DNA from: Actinomycetes bacterium
Lineage (GTDB): Bacteria; Actinomycetota; Acidimicrobiia; Acidimicrobiales; Palsa-688
DNA length: 37,897 nucleotides
Reading direction: 5' to 3'
NCBI GenBank assembly: GCA_021787035.1
Contig: JAJYMM010000010.1
Coordinates: 1 to 37,897 of the forward strand
A model generated the notes under the pieces. That model was not told where the DNA came from and did not search any database. It was given only the letters and a program-made list of their open reading frames with translations. Positions 8,321 through 15,361 of the stretch are shown here, piece after piece (positions within the stretch are counted from its first letter, which is position 1; each line of letters begins with the position of its first letter). The translations under genes were made by a program, and so were the position numbers.

Positions 8321-9186
8321 GGATCGTTACCGACAGTGCCTGTTCGTTGCCGGCGACACTGGTAGAAGGCGGCGGCATGACCATCGTCTCGATGTTGGTG
8401 AACATTGGCGGCCAGGAGTACCGCGATGGGGAGCTTGCACTTGCCGAGATAGAGGAGGTAGTGGCGCGCCTTGGGGACGGAGTATCCACGTCGGGCCCAG
8501 CCCCGGGAGACTTTGTAGCGGCTTGCGAGGCGGCTGACACGGGGGAAGGTGTGGCAGTCCTCACGGTCTCTAGGAGGATGAGCAGCTGCTACGAGGCCGC
8601 GCACCTGGCGGCGCAGCTCTTGGAGGGAGAAAGGGAGGTAGCGGTGGTGGACACCGGCGCTGCCGCCGGGTCCGAGGGCCTCGTCGTGTTGGCGGCTTCC
8701 AGGGCCGCCCAAGAGGGTCGTAGCCTCCGAGACGTCGTCGCTGCCGCGAAACGGGCGGCTAGAAAGGCGAGGCTCGTGGCGACTTTGCCTTCCCTCGAGC
8801 ACCTGGCGCGCGGTGGCCGTGTCCCCGGAGCGGCCGCTTGGGGCGCCAAGTGGCTCGGGTTGCACCCGCTGTTCGAGTTCGAGGACGGAAAGGCGCGTCC
8901 TCTCCGCCCGGCTCGAAGCGCCCGCCTTGCCTACGGCCATATCCTCGAGGCTTTCTACCGTGACCTCGCCCGTGAGCGCTCCACCCCGGGCCCACTGGCA
9001 GTCCACGTCGCCGCGCTGCATGCGGTGGACGAGGCTGTAGCGAGGGACCTCCTCGCCCAGGTGAGCGCCCGTACCGAGCTGGCTACGGCGTTCATCGGCT
9101 CTTTTTCCCCGGTCATGGTTGTTCATACCGGTCCCGGTCTGGTCGGGCTCGCGTGGTGGTTGGAGCGCGACCACCCTTGTCCCTAG
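8275..9186 (+). CDS. DegV family fatty-acid-binding protein (FakB-like)
   Basis: DegV/FakB proteins bind a fatty acid and present it to the kinase FakA, which makes acyl-phosphate. I use the GTG at 8275 (303 residues), the only normal start near the conserved N-terminus VGIVTDSACSLP; it overlaps the PlsY-like gene. Other motifs are VSTSGPAPGDF (standard TSQP/TSGPS), LTVSRRMSSCYEAA (standard S-x-LSGTYQSA), VVDTGAAAGSEGLVVLAA (standard D-S-x2-x-S-G) and LPSLEHLARGGRV (standard L-x-YL-x-KGGRI). The C-terminal lipid-pocket part ends HTGPGLVGLAWW. The overlap with the acyl-phosphate-using PlsY-like gene supports a joint role in incorporating fatty acid into phospholipid. No FakA kinase gene is in the window. 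Confidence 0.85.
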   Translation: MGEGGRQTGGAALAVGIVTDSACSLPATLVEGGGMTIVSMLVNIGGQEYRDGELALAEIEEVVARLGDGVSTSGPAPGDFVAACEAADTGEGVAVLTVSRRMSSCYEAAHLAAQLLEGEREVAVVDTGAAAGSEGLVVLAASRAAQEGRSLRDVVAAAKRAARKARLVATLPSLEHLARGGRVPGAAAWGAKWLGLHPLFEFEDGKARPLRPARSARLAYGHILEAFYRDLARERSTPGPLAVHVAALHAVDEAVARDLLAQVSARTELATAFIGSFSPVMVVHTGPGLVGLAWWLERDHPCP

Positions 9187-9246
9187 CGCAGCGTCCAAAC
9201 GCCGCTGGTGACCCAAGCCCGAAAAAGTCGCCTGTCGTGGAGCCGG

Positions 9247-10080
9247 CTAGGCGGCGGCCGCGGCTGTTGCGGCTTCCCGTGCTGCCTCGGCGTTGTGCCG
9301 GCGCAGCCCACGGCGGAACCACCAGAAGGATACGAGCACGCCGCTGATGGTCAGCGTGCTCGACAGGCCCGTCCTTGCGGCCAGGTAGGTGGCGATCGGG
9401 GTGCTCACGAGCAGCGCGATCGTCCCGGCCGCATTTGCCAGGCTGACGAGCGCCCAGAGGAGGCTGATTCGTACGAAGAGCTGGCGTATGCGCGGCCTTT
9501 TCACGAACGACGCCGGGAGTGGCACGAAGTCGTGCGCAAGCTTCTCGGCCAGGGGGTGCCCGAGCGGGACCGATAGCAAGAAAGCCCCTCCAATGAGGGC
9601 CGTGGCAAGGGACGGCTGGAGGAAGTAGACGAACAGGCTGGCTCCGCTCGCGAGGGCGAGCAACGACCGGGCGGTGAGCGCCACGCTCGACAGGATGAGG
9701 AGGCCCGGCGCCTTCTCCCGGCGGTAGAGCCGCCTACCAAGGGCCAGGTAATTCCAGCCGAGAGCGGCCACGATCGCCCCGGTGGGCCCGAGGAGCCGGA
9801 GAGCAGCGTAAAACAGCGCGAGAGGGATGAGCGTCGCTTCGAGCACTTGAGGGGCGGCGCGGCGGGCGAGGTCTCGGAGGCGGGGCAGCTCGAAGTGGTG
9901 GTGCTCCACACCATTTGCTCGGCACCCTCGCTGGCGCCTTGAGCCTGCGCTGGGCACCTGCAGGGGGGCCAGGTGTGGATCCCCTGGTGGCGCCGGTTGG
10001 GAAGGCTGCGCCGGCTCTGGTCGAGCCACTTCGCTGCCTGCGTTGATTTCCCGCTGCGTAACGTATGTCTCCGTTTCCAT
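9247..10080 (-). CDS. Polytopic membrane protein, VC0807-like family
   Basis: After a disordered N-terminus of about 60 residues the protein has five to six hydrophobic segments: LIPLALFYAALRLLGPTGAI, LLILSSVALTARSLLALAS, LATALIGGAFLLSVPLG, LLWALVSLANAAGTIALLVS and TLTISGVLVSFWW. The pattern of paired helices with an RRLYRREKAPG loop and SVPLGHPLAEKLAHDF resembles the VC0807/septation-protein-A-like family. The function of that family is unknown. I chose the ATG at 10080 (277 residues); the frame stays open to a TTG at 10161, which lies just after a TATCTA -10-like box, so a leaderless TTG start is possible. It is convergent with DegV and divergent from the next gene. Confidence 0.6.
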   Translation of the reverse strand: METETYVTQREINAGSEVARPEPAQPSQPAPPGDPHLAPLQVPSAGSRRQRGCRANGVEHHHFELPRLRDLARRAAPQVLEATLIPLALFYAALRLLGPTGAIVAALGWNYLALGRRLYRREKAPGLLILSSVALTARSLLALASGASLFVYFLQPSLATALIGGAFLLSVPLGHPLAEKLAHDFVPLPASFVKRPRIRQLFVRISLLWALVSLANAAGTIALLVSTPIATYLAARTGLSSTLTISGVLVSFWWFRRGLRRHNAEAAREAATAAAAA

Positions 10081-10274
10081 AACGACCACTGGGTCTTGGC
10101 GTGCCCGCGAACCGCCCTCTAGGCACTCCGGGGGATCTCGGACGAGCGTGGGCTCGGACAAGACAAATTAGATACTCGCGCGCCCAAGCCCCGGGTTCCA
10201 CCGGCCAAGGGGCCCTTCAGGAACATATCAGCTTGCGTTTCGCGCCCACTAGCCTTGGCCACAAGTTGCGTTCC

Positions 10275-11588
10275 GTGCCCACTGAAAGTACCGGCGTCGA
10301 GGGAGAACCCGGCGTCCGGGTGCCACCCAGGCCGGAGGATAGCCACGGGGACGTCTCTCGGCGCAAGAGGCGTCGGCGCACGCTCCACCGCGTCCTGTTC
10401 GAGGTGGCTGTACTTAGTGCCGCGGCGGTGTTCGTCGTGTTGCGCGCCGGCGACAGCCTGGGCAACGTCCCGACGACCTTCAGGCACCTGCATTGGCACT
10501 GGCTCTTGGTGGCTGGGGCTGCGGAGGGTGGGTCGATCTTCTGCCTTTCGTGGCTCCAGCAGCGCCTCCTGCGGGAGGGCGGCCTAGGCGTCGGGGTGGC
10601 CGACTTGTTGCCAGTGACGATGGCGAGCAACGCCGTTGCCCAGTCGCTCCCGGCGGGGACGTTGTTCGCTGAGGGCTACTCGTTCCGCCAGTACCAAAAG
10701 CTCGGGGCGGGCTGGGCCCTGGGTGTCTGGGCTGAGCTCGCAGCCGGAGCCTTGGCGGCGACGGGCTTGGCGACGGTGGCCTTGGTGGGAGCCGTCGTCG
10801 TAGGGCCGTCGCTCAGGCTCGAGCTGGTGCCGGTGCTGGCGTTTATATGGGTCGGCTCAGCGCTCGCGAGCGCCCTGTTTGCTCGGCCGGGGATCCTGGG
10901 ACGCCTGATCGCTCGCGTCCTTCGTCATGTCCAGGGACGTCTCCCCGAGAAGGCCTGCACAAAGATGAGGGGGGCCGAGCGTTCCCTGCGTGACATGGAG
11001 TGCTACCAGCCCTCGGCGGGCGCGTGGTTTCGCTGTTTCGCAGTGGCCACATGCAACTGGGCCTTCGACTCGGTCGTGCTCGTGAGCGCCCTGTTGACCG
11101 TGGGCGGGCCCGTGCCTTGGAGCGCCGTGCTCCTGTGCTATGCCGCAGCGCAGCTCCTTGTTGAGCTCCCGATCACCCCAGGCGGTCTGGGGGTGGTCGA
11201 AGGTGGGCTGACCGAACTGCTCACGCGCTTCCACGTCGGCGTCACCCAGGCGACCGCCGGCACCCTCATGTACCGGGCCGTCAGCTATTGGTTGCTAGTG
11301 CTGGTGGGCTGGGTGGCGGCTGCGTGGCTCGCGGCACACCACCGACGGGCAAACCGCAGGTCGCAGCGCGTGAGCGCGGGCGAGGAGTGCGCCGCAGGCG
11401 CTGTCCCCGCCGGCGCCAGCTGGCCTCGGCGGGGTGTAGCGGACGGCGACGGGCGTGGTGGCTTCGACCAGGACTCCGAGGCGTCTTCGGCTGCCCCGTT
11501 GGCCGCGCCGGCCGGTGGCGTGGCCGGCACAGCACCAGCGACGAGGGCGACCGGGGGAGAGGGGAACGAAGGCTTGGCGCCCGCTTGA
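10275..11588 (+). CDS. Flippase-like / lysylphosphatidylglycerol synthase TM-family membrane protein
   Basis: This is an integral membrane protein of the UPF0104/LPG_synthase_TM family. A cationic N-terminal stretch (SRRKRRRRTLH) precedes about eight membrane segments. Family features are the first pair of helices around WLLVAGAAEGGS, then MASNAVAQSLPAGTLFAEGYSFRQYQKLG, the segment PWSAVLLCYAAAQLLVELPITPGGLGVVEG (shown in two parts: PWSAVLLCYAAAQLLVEL and PITPGGLGVVEG), and LMYRAVSYWLLVLVGWVAA. The P-x-x-PGG-x-G-x-x-E motif is the hallmark of this family. Known members transport lipids or lipid-linked sugars; the substrate here is unknown. The GTG at 10275 gives 437 residues; a TTG at 10266 is also possible. 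About 100 residues at the C-terminus are low-complexity. The stop lies within an inverted repeat. Confidence 0.78.
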   Translation: MPTESTGVEGEPGVRVPPRPEDSHGDVSRRKRRRRTLHRVLFEVAVLSAAAVFVVLRAGDSLGNVPTTFRHLHWHWLLVAGAAEGGSIFCLSWLQQRLLREGGLGVGVADLLPVTMASNAVAQSLPAGTLFAEGYSFRQYQKLGAGWALGVWAELAAGALAATGLATVALVGAVVVGPSLRLELVPVLAFIWVGSALASALFARPGILGRLIARVLRHVQGRLPEKACTKMRGAERSLRDMECYQPSAGAWFRCFAVATCNWAFDSVVLVSALLTVGGPVPWSAVLLCYAAAQLLVELPITPGGLGVVEGGLTELLTRFHVGVTQATAGTLMYRAVSYWLLVLVGWVAAAWLAAHHRRANRRSQRVSAGEECAAGAVPAGASWPRRGVADGDGRGGFDQDSEASSAAPLAAPAGGVAGTAPATRATGGEGNEGLAPA

Positions 11589-11618
11589 CCTCAAGCGGCG
11601 CTCTGGTCAGTCTTGAGG
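11581..11618. terminator. Overlapping inverted repeats between convergent genes
   Basis: CCGCTTG-ACCT-CAAGCGG (11581-11598) can form a seven-pair hairpin that includes the stop codon of the upstream gene. CCTCAAG (11589-11595) can instead pair with CTTGAGG (11612-11618). The two structures exclude each other. They lie between convergent genes and may act as a bidirectional terminator. No T-run is present. Confidence 0.4.
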
Positions 11619-11643
11619 GACTTTGGGGAGACTTGAGAGCCTC

Positions 11644-11880
11644 TTAGGGCGCGTTGGCTGGCCCTGGGCTGCTCGCGCTGCCGGCCCTTGCCCGAGCGTC
11701 GCGCTCGGCCTTCCACCGGCGGTGGTCTCTCGCATTTAGGACGGCGGCGGGCACCACTATGGCGGCGACGAACAGCGCCGCTGCCGCGGTGCCGTACGCC
11801 CAGTCCTCGGGGGCGCTGCTTGCAGCCACCAAGGCATGGGTTGCCCCGACAATCGCCCCTCCGACCGTTGCCAGCATCAT
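11644..11880 (-). CDS. Small membrane protein, unknown function
   Basis: The protein has 78 residues with two hydrophobic segments: LATVGGAIVGATHALVAASS and TAAAALFVAAIVVPAAVL. A strongly charged tail follows (NARDHRRWKAERDARARAG). I do not recognise the family. Its ATG overlaps the TGA of the DUF72 gene (ATGA arrangement), so it is probably translated by coupling and co-transcribed. The charged tail would lie in the cytoplasm by the positive-inside rule. No partner can be named from the sequence alone. Confidence 0.6.
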   Translation of the reverse strand: MMLATVGGAIVGATHALVAASSAPEDWAYGTAAAALFVAAIVVPAAVLNARDHRRWKAERDARARAGSASSPGPANAP

Positions 11881-12740
11881 TCAGGTGAGCCTAGTAAATG
11901 GGCAAGCGCGCCGGCATCTCGGGGCGCAGCAGCACCTTCGTCGTTGTTGAAGTACGCGTACACGTCGCTGCCCTCCTGCAGCCAGGCCCTCAGCCGGCGC
12001 GCCGGCCCTGCGAGGCCTTCGCGCCCGTACTCGCCGGCATACTTCTCAGACGGCGCCCTCGGGCCGTGGAACCTGGCGTAGGCCCAACCCGCGGTGCGGA
12101 GCCATGGGTGACCGGGCAGCAGGTCGTGCCAGCACAGCGCTGCTTGATGGTCCGAAAGGACCTGGTAGGTGCTGTCGTGCAACCAGGAGGGGTCGCGCAG
12201 CTCCACTGCCCAGCGCAACGGCTCCCCACAGGCTGCCGCAGCGTCGAAGAACGCTGCCAAGCGTCCGGTGTCGCGCTTCCAGTGGGGTGGCAGCTGGACG
12301 AGATTTGGCCCGAGGGCTGCGCCGAGCAAGACGGCCCGTCCCAGGTAAGTGGGCAGCCATCGCTCCGGGCTAGCCAGCTTGAGGCGGTGGGTCCCGAAGC
12401 CGCTCGCCTTGAGGGCGTAGACGAAGCCAGGTGGGGCGTTGGCCGCCCACGCCTCCAAGGTTGCGGACGTGGGCAACCGGTAGAAGGTGTTGTTGACCTC
12501 AACAGTGGCGAAAATGCTCGAGTAGTGGCGGAACCAGTCCTTGGAGCGGAGGTGAGCTGGGTAAAAGGTGCCCCGCCAGTGGGTGTACGACCACCCTGAG
12601 CAGCCCACGCGTGCGTACCCGACGCCCCTTGAGCCCTCGCGAGGTTGCGGTTCGGGTGCCCGCACACGACCCGGTCTAGTCCCGTGAAGGGTGGAACCAC
12701 ACGAGCGACCGGCCCATCGTGCGCCGCGAGCACGTATCAT
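11877..12740 (-). CDS. DUF72 family protein (YecE-like)
   Basis: DUF72 proteins have a TIM-barrel-like fold and no settled biochemical function. The hallmarks are clear: VGCSGWSYTHWRGTFYP near the start, VEVNNTFYRLPT, FVYALKASGFGTHRLKL, LVQLPPHW, WAVELRDPSW, CWHDLLPG and YAYFNNDEGAAAPRDA (family YVYFNND motif). I report the ATG at 12740 (287 residues), but the first 45 residues look unlike the family and this ATG leaves only eight bases before the divergent start at 12749. GTG 12665 or GTG 12608, the latter giving MGCSGWSY, may be the real start. The stop overlaps the start of a small membrane protein gene. Confidence 0.85.
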   Translation of the reverse strand: MIRARGARWAGRSCGSTLHGTRPGRVRAPEPQPREGSRGVGYARVGCSGWSYTHWRGTFYPAHLRSKDWFRHYSSIFATVEVNNTFYRLPTSATLEAWAANAPPGFVYALKASGFGTHRLKLASPERWLPTYLGRAVLLGAALGPNLVQLPPHWKRDTGRLAAFFDAAAACGEPLRWAVELRDPSWLHDSTYQVLSDHQAALCWHDLLPGHPWLRTAGWAYARFHGPRAPSEKYAGEYGREGLAGPARRLRAWLQEGSDVYAYFNNDEGAAAPRDAGALAHLLGSPE

Positions 12741-12748
12741 CTCGCGCC

Positions 12749-13486
12749 ATGGCTGCCGACCCGCTCAGGGCGCGAACCGCTGCCAATAGGCGACGGGCGC
12801 TCACGCTCGTTGGTGTGTCCTCGGTGCCCCTCGGGCTCGCGATCGGACTGCTCACCTGGTGGGCTTCCAGCTGGCCCTACAGCTTCGTAGGGCTCGTAGT
12901 GGGCACGGCCGTCTTGGCCCTCCTCATGTGGGCGGCGGCCGAACCGCTCGCGCGGCGGGCCTTGGACGGTAACCGAGCGGATCCTTTGCATGACGCCCGC
13001 CTGCTCAACTTGGTCGAAGGTCTTTGCGCCACCATCGGCGTCCGGGAGCCGGAGGTGCGGGTGCGCCAGGACGCTTCGCTCAACGCAGCGGTGTGCGGCC
13101 GGCGCCGGCGGAGCGCGACGATCGTAGTGACCCAGGGCTTGCTCGACGAGCTCGACCGCCTCGAGCTGGAGGGCGTGGTGGCCCAGCTGCTCACAAGGGT
13201 CCGGTGCTATGACATGCTCCCGGCAACGGTCACCGTCGCAACGCTCGGCATCGGCGCGACCTTGCTGTCTCCCCCTGAACCTGTCACCGCCATGGACCGC
13301 GCGGCCGCCAATTTCACGCGCTACCCCCCCGCACTGGTGAGCGCCCTTGAGAAAGTGGAAGCCAAGGGGAGCGAGGTGAAGGGTGCGTCCCGGGCTACTG
13401 CCCAGCTGTGGTTCGCCGAGCCCGGTGGAGGTACGCGGGTGCTCACCCCGGTCAAGGACCGCATCGAAGCTCTCCGTGAGCTGTGA
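12749..13486 (+). CDS. M48-like (HtpX-type) membrane protein lacking the HExxH zinc motif
   Basis: The 245-residue protein has two N-terminal membrane segments (about 18-38 and 45-62) and then a region like M48 peptidases. It contains ARLLNLVEGLCATIGVREPEVRV, SLNAAVCGRRRRSATIVVTQGLLDELDRLELEG and then VVAQLLTRVRCYDML. In active members this last stretch reads VLAHELSHVxNxD, with HExxH binding zinc. Here residues 146-150 are QLLTR, so both histidines and the catalytic glutamate are gone. The C-terminus keeps the family's RYPPALVSALEKVE segment. The frame is intact, so it looks like a maintained non-catalytic homologue, not a broken gene. ATG 12749 follows a TATCAT box (12735-12740), so it may be nearly leaderless. 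Next comes pdxS, 97 bases on. Confidence 0.75.
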   Translation: MAADPLRARTAANRRRALTLVGVSSVPLGLAIGLLTWWASSWPYSFVGLVVGTAVLALLMWAAAEPLARRALDGNRADPLHDARLLNLVEGLCATIGVREPEVRVRQDASLNAAVCGRRRRSATIVVTQGLLDELDRLELEGVVAQLLTRVRCYDMLPATVTVATLGIGATLLSPPEPVTAMDRAAANFTRYPPALVSALEKVEAKGSEVKGASRATAQLWFAEPGGGTRVLTPVKDRIEALREL

Positions 13487-13571
13487 GGGGATCCTTCACA
13501 GGCTTCCTTGACGAGTCGAGCTGACGGACCTTCGGCCGTCGCGCTCAAGCGGTGCGAAACCCGCCACCAGG

Positions 13572-13577
13572 TACGAT
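13572..13577 (+). promoter_or_regulatory. -10 box TACGAT at -12 to -7 of pdxS: probable leaderless promoter
   Basis: TACGAT lies exactly 12 to 7 bases before the pdxS ATG at 13584. The interval has no clear Shine-Dalgarno. No convincing -35 is visible. Confidence 0.5.
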
Positions 13578-13583
13578 GGTTGC

Positions 13584-14501
13584 ATGACTGATAGCGATGG
13601 CCACGGGGGCGGCGGGCAGAGCGAGCGAGTGACAGGCACGGGCATGGTTAAGCGGGGCCTCGCCACGCAGCTTCGAGGCGGCGTGATCATGGACGTCGTG
13701 ACGGCCGATCAGGCCAAGATCGCCGAGGACGCCGGCGCGGTGGCGGTGATGGCCCTCGAGCGTGTGCCGGCCGACATCCGCCGTGACGGCGGCGTCGCGC
13801 GGATGAGCGATCCGGCCCTCATCGAGGCGATCATGGGTGCGGTCAGTATCCCTGTCATGGCCAAGGCGCGTATCGGCCACTTTTCAGAAGCCAAGGTCTT
13901 GGAAGCCCTTGGGGTTGACTACATCGACGAGAGCGAAGTCCTGACGCCGGCGGACGACGAGCACCACATCGACAAGTGGTCCTTTAGGGTCCCCTTCGTG
14001 TGCGGCGCCAACAACCTCGGTGAGGCGCTCCGGCGGATATCCGAAGGTGCGGCGATGATCCGGAGCAAGGGGGAAGCGGGGACGGGTGACGTGAAAGAGG
14101 CGGTTCATCACCTCCGCAATATCCTGGGCGACATACGCAAGATAAGCAACTGCGATCCCACTGAGCTGTACTCGTGGGCGAAGGAGCTGCGTGCTCCCGT
14201 CGAGCTCGTAAGGGAGATAGCCGAGAGGGGCGAGCTGCCAGTGCCGCTCTTCTGCGCCGGCGGGGTGGCGACGCCCGCAGACGCCGCTCTTGTCATGGAG
14301 ATCGGGGCGCAGTCGGTTTTTGTCGGCTCGGGGATATTCAAAAGCTCGGACCCGCCCCGCTTCGCTCGGGCAATAGTCGAGGCCACCACGCACTATTCGG
14401 ACTACGAGATGGTCGCGAAAGTGAGCCGCGGGCTCGGCGGTGCGATGCGAGGCGAGGAGTCGGCCTCGGTGGCGACCCGGCTCTCCGAGCGGGGATGGTG
14501 A
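13584..14501 (+). CDS. pdxS: Pyridoxal 5'-phosphate synthase subunit PdxS
   Basis: PdxS makes pyridoxal phosphate from ribose 5-phosphate, glyceraldehyde 3-phosphate and ammonia delivered by PdxT. The 305-residue protein has the full barrel: [54 protein letters not shown] (catalytic lysine), [27 protein letters not shown] (second lysine) and [27 protein letters not shown]. It starts at ATG 13584, probably as a leaderless transcript. The N-terminus is about 20 residues of Gly/Ser-rich sequence ahead of the conserved part. A duplicated, hairpin-rich 75-bp unit begins at the last base of its stop codon and separates it from pdxT. A PLP supply next to a PLP-using glycine decarboxylase in the same window is plausible but may be chance. 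Confidence 0.97.
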   Translation: MTDSDGHGGGGQSERVTGTGMVKRGLATQLRGGVIMDVVTADQAKIAEDAGAVAVMALERVPADIRRDGGVARMSDPALIEAIMGAVSIPVMAKARIGHFSEAKVLEALGVDYIDESEVLTPADDEHHIDKWSFRVPFVCGANNLGEALRRISEGAAMIRSKGEAGTGDVKEAVHHLRNILGDIRKISNCDPTELYSWAKELRAPVELVREIAERGELPVPLFCAGGVATPADAALVMEIGAQSVFVGSGIFKSSDPPRFARAIVEATTHYSDYEMVAKVSRGLGGAMRGEESASVATRLSERGW

Positions 14502-14644
14502 CGGCCACGGGCGGGGCTGGGGCCCCCGCCTCGGGGAGGAGCCTGGGGCTGGGGCCCCCAGGCGGGCAAGGAGGTACGGCCACGGGCGGGGCTGGGGCCC
14601 CCGCCTCGGGGAGGAGCCTGGGGCTGGGGCCCCCAGGCGGGCAA
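14501..14644 (+). repeat. Tandem 75-bp duplication with four hairpins between pdxS and pdxT
   Basis: Two identical 69-bp copies (14501-14569 and 14576-14644) are separated by GGAGGT. Each contains two inverted repeats with the same loop, CTGGGGC: stems GCGGGG/CCCCGC at 14511-14529 and 14586-14604, and stems GCCTGGGG/CCCCAGGC at 14541-14563 and 14616-14638. The first copy begins on the last base of the pdxS stop. The array lies inside the pdxST transcript and could slow or stop RNA polymerase, or stabilise the pdxS message; that is inference. Confidence 0.85.
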
Positions 14645-14683
14645 ACAAGTCTGGTGACCCCTTGATGGGAAAGGTGCCCCCAG

Positions 14684-15361
14684 GTGGTAGCGCCAGGCAC
14701 GACCCGCCAGGCGGGACCCGTGGGGGTACTCGCGCTCCAGGGTGATTTCCGCGAGCACCTGAGGCTCTTTTCCAGCCTCGGGGTGGAGGCTCTCCCCGTT
14801 CGCATGCCGGCCGAGCTCGCTCGGGTGAGGGCCTTGGTCATCCCAGGTGGCGAGTCGACGGCCATCTCGCTCTTGCTCGAGTCATCCGGTCTCCTAGACC
14901 CTTTACAGGCGCGCCTGCGTGACGGTATGCCTACCTTTGGCACTTGTGCCGGCATGATCATGCTCGCGAGCGAGGTGCTCGGTGGGCGTCCCGACCAGCA
15001 CCACCTGGCCGCCATCGACATCTCGGTACGCAGGAACGCATTCGGGCGCCAGCGGGACTCTTTTGAGACGGACCTGCGCGTTGCGGGACTGGGCGCGCCG
15101 TTGCACGCAGTTTTTATCCGTGCCCCGCTCGTCGAAAGGACGGGGCCTCGGGTCCAAGTGCTCGCGAGCGTGGCGGTGCCGGGAGGCACGCAAAAGCCCG
15201 TCGTGTGCAGGCAGGGGCCGGTGCTCGTCACGTCGTTCCACCCTGAGCTCGCCGGTGACACACGCCTCCACGAACTGTTCCTCGGTTTGTTGCCGGGTAA
15301 CGAAAGGTCAGATACGCAAACACTAGATAACGAAAGGACAGAAGATGTCAGGCCACTCTAA
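14684..15361 (+). CDS. pdxT: Pyridoxal 5'-phosphate synthase glutaminase subunit PdxT
   Basis: PdxT hydrolyses glutamine and channels ammonia to PdxS. The sequence has VGVLALQGDFREHL, VIPGGESTAI, FGTCAGMIMLA (nucleophile cysteine at about residue 88), the RRNAFGRQRDSFE segment, FIRAPL and VTSFHPEL with the catalytic histidine. Length is 225 residues from the GTG at 14684; the GTG at 14720 would start MGVLALQGDF, closer to the usual start, so either may be right. The C-terminal tail, after LFLGLLPG, comes from an imperfect 30-bp duplication (NERSDTQTLD then NERTED). The stop overlaps the start of the next gene by 17 bases, suggesting coupling with yebC. Confidence 0.95.
   Translation: MVAPGTTRQAGPVGVLALQGDFREHLRLFSSLGVEALPVRMPAELARVRALVIPGGESTAISLLLESSGLLDPLQARLRDGMPTFGTCAGMIMLASEVLGGRPDQHHLAAIDISVRRNAFGRQRDSFETDLRVAGLGAPLHAVFIRAPLVERTGPRVQVLASVAVPGGTQKPVVCRQGPVLVTSFHPELAGDTRLHELFLGLLPGNERSDTQTLDNERTEDVRPL
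15298..15342 (+). repeat. Imperfect 30-bp direct duplication at the pdxT end / yebC ribosome-binding site
   Basis: TAACGAAAGGTCAGA at 15298-15312 and TAACGAAAGGACAGA at 15328-15342 are 30 bases apart. The second copy carries the GAAAGGA that serves as Shine-Dalgarno for the ATG at 15345. Confidence 0.65.

Noticed and set aside
8870..8884. tRNA T-loop-like GTTCGAGTTCGAGG
   Set aside because: It is within DegV coding sequence (LFEFEDG) and no acceptor or anticodon stem can be formed around it.
7486..9216. 576-residue open frame on the minus strand
   Set aside because: It lies antisense to the PlsY-like and DegV genes, which have recognisable motifs; its product is Arg/Pro/Ala-rich with no family pattern. 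Long antisense frames are common in GC-rich DNA.
14174..14665. Open frame across the pdxS end and the 75-bp repeats
   Set aside because: It is out of frame with pdxS; the repeated GAPASGRSLGLG peptide is only the translation of the hairpin repeats and has no start signal.
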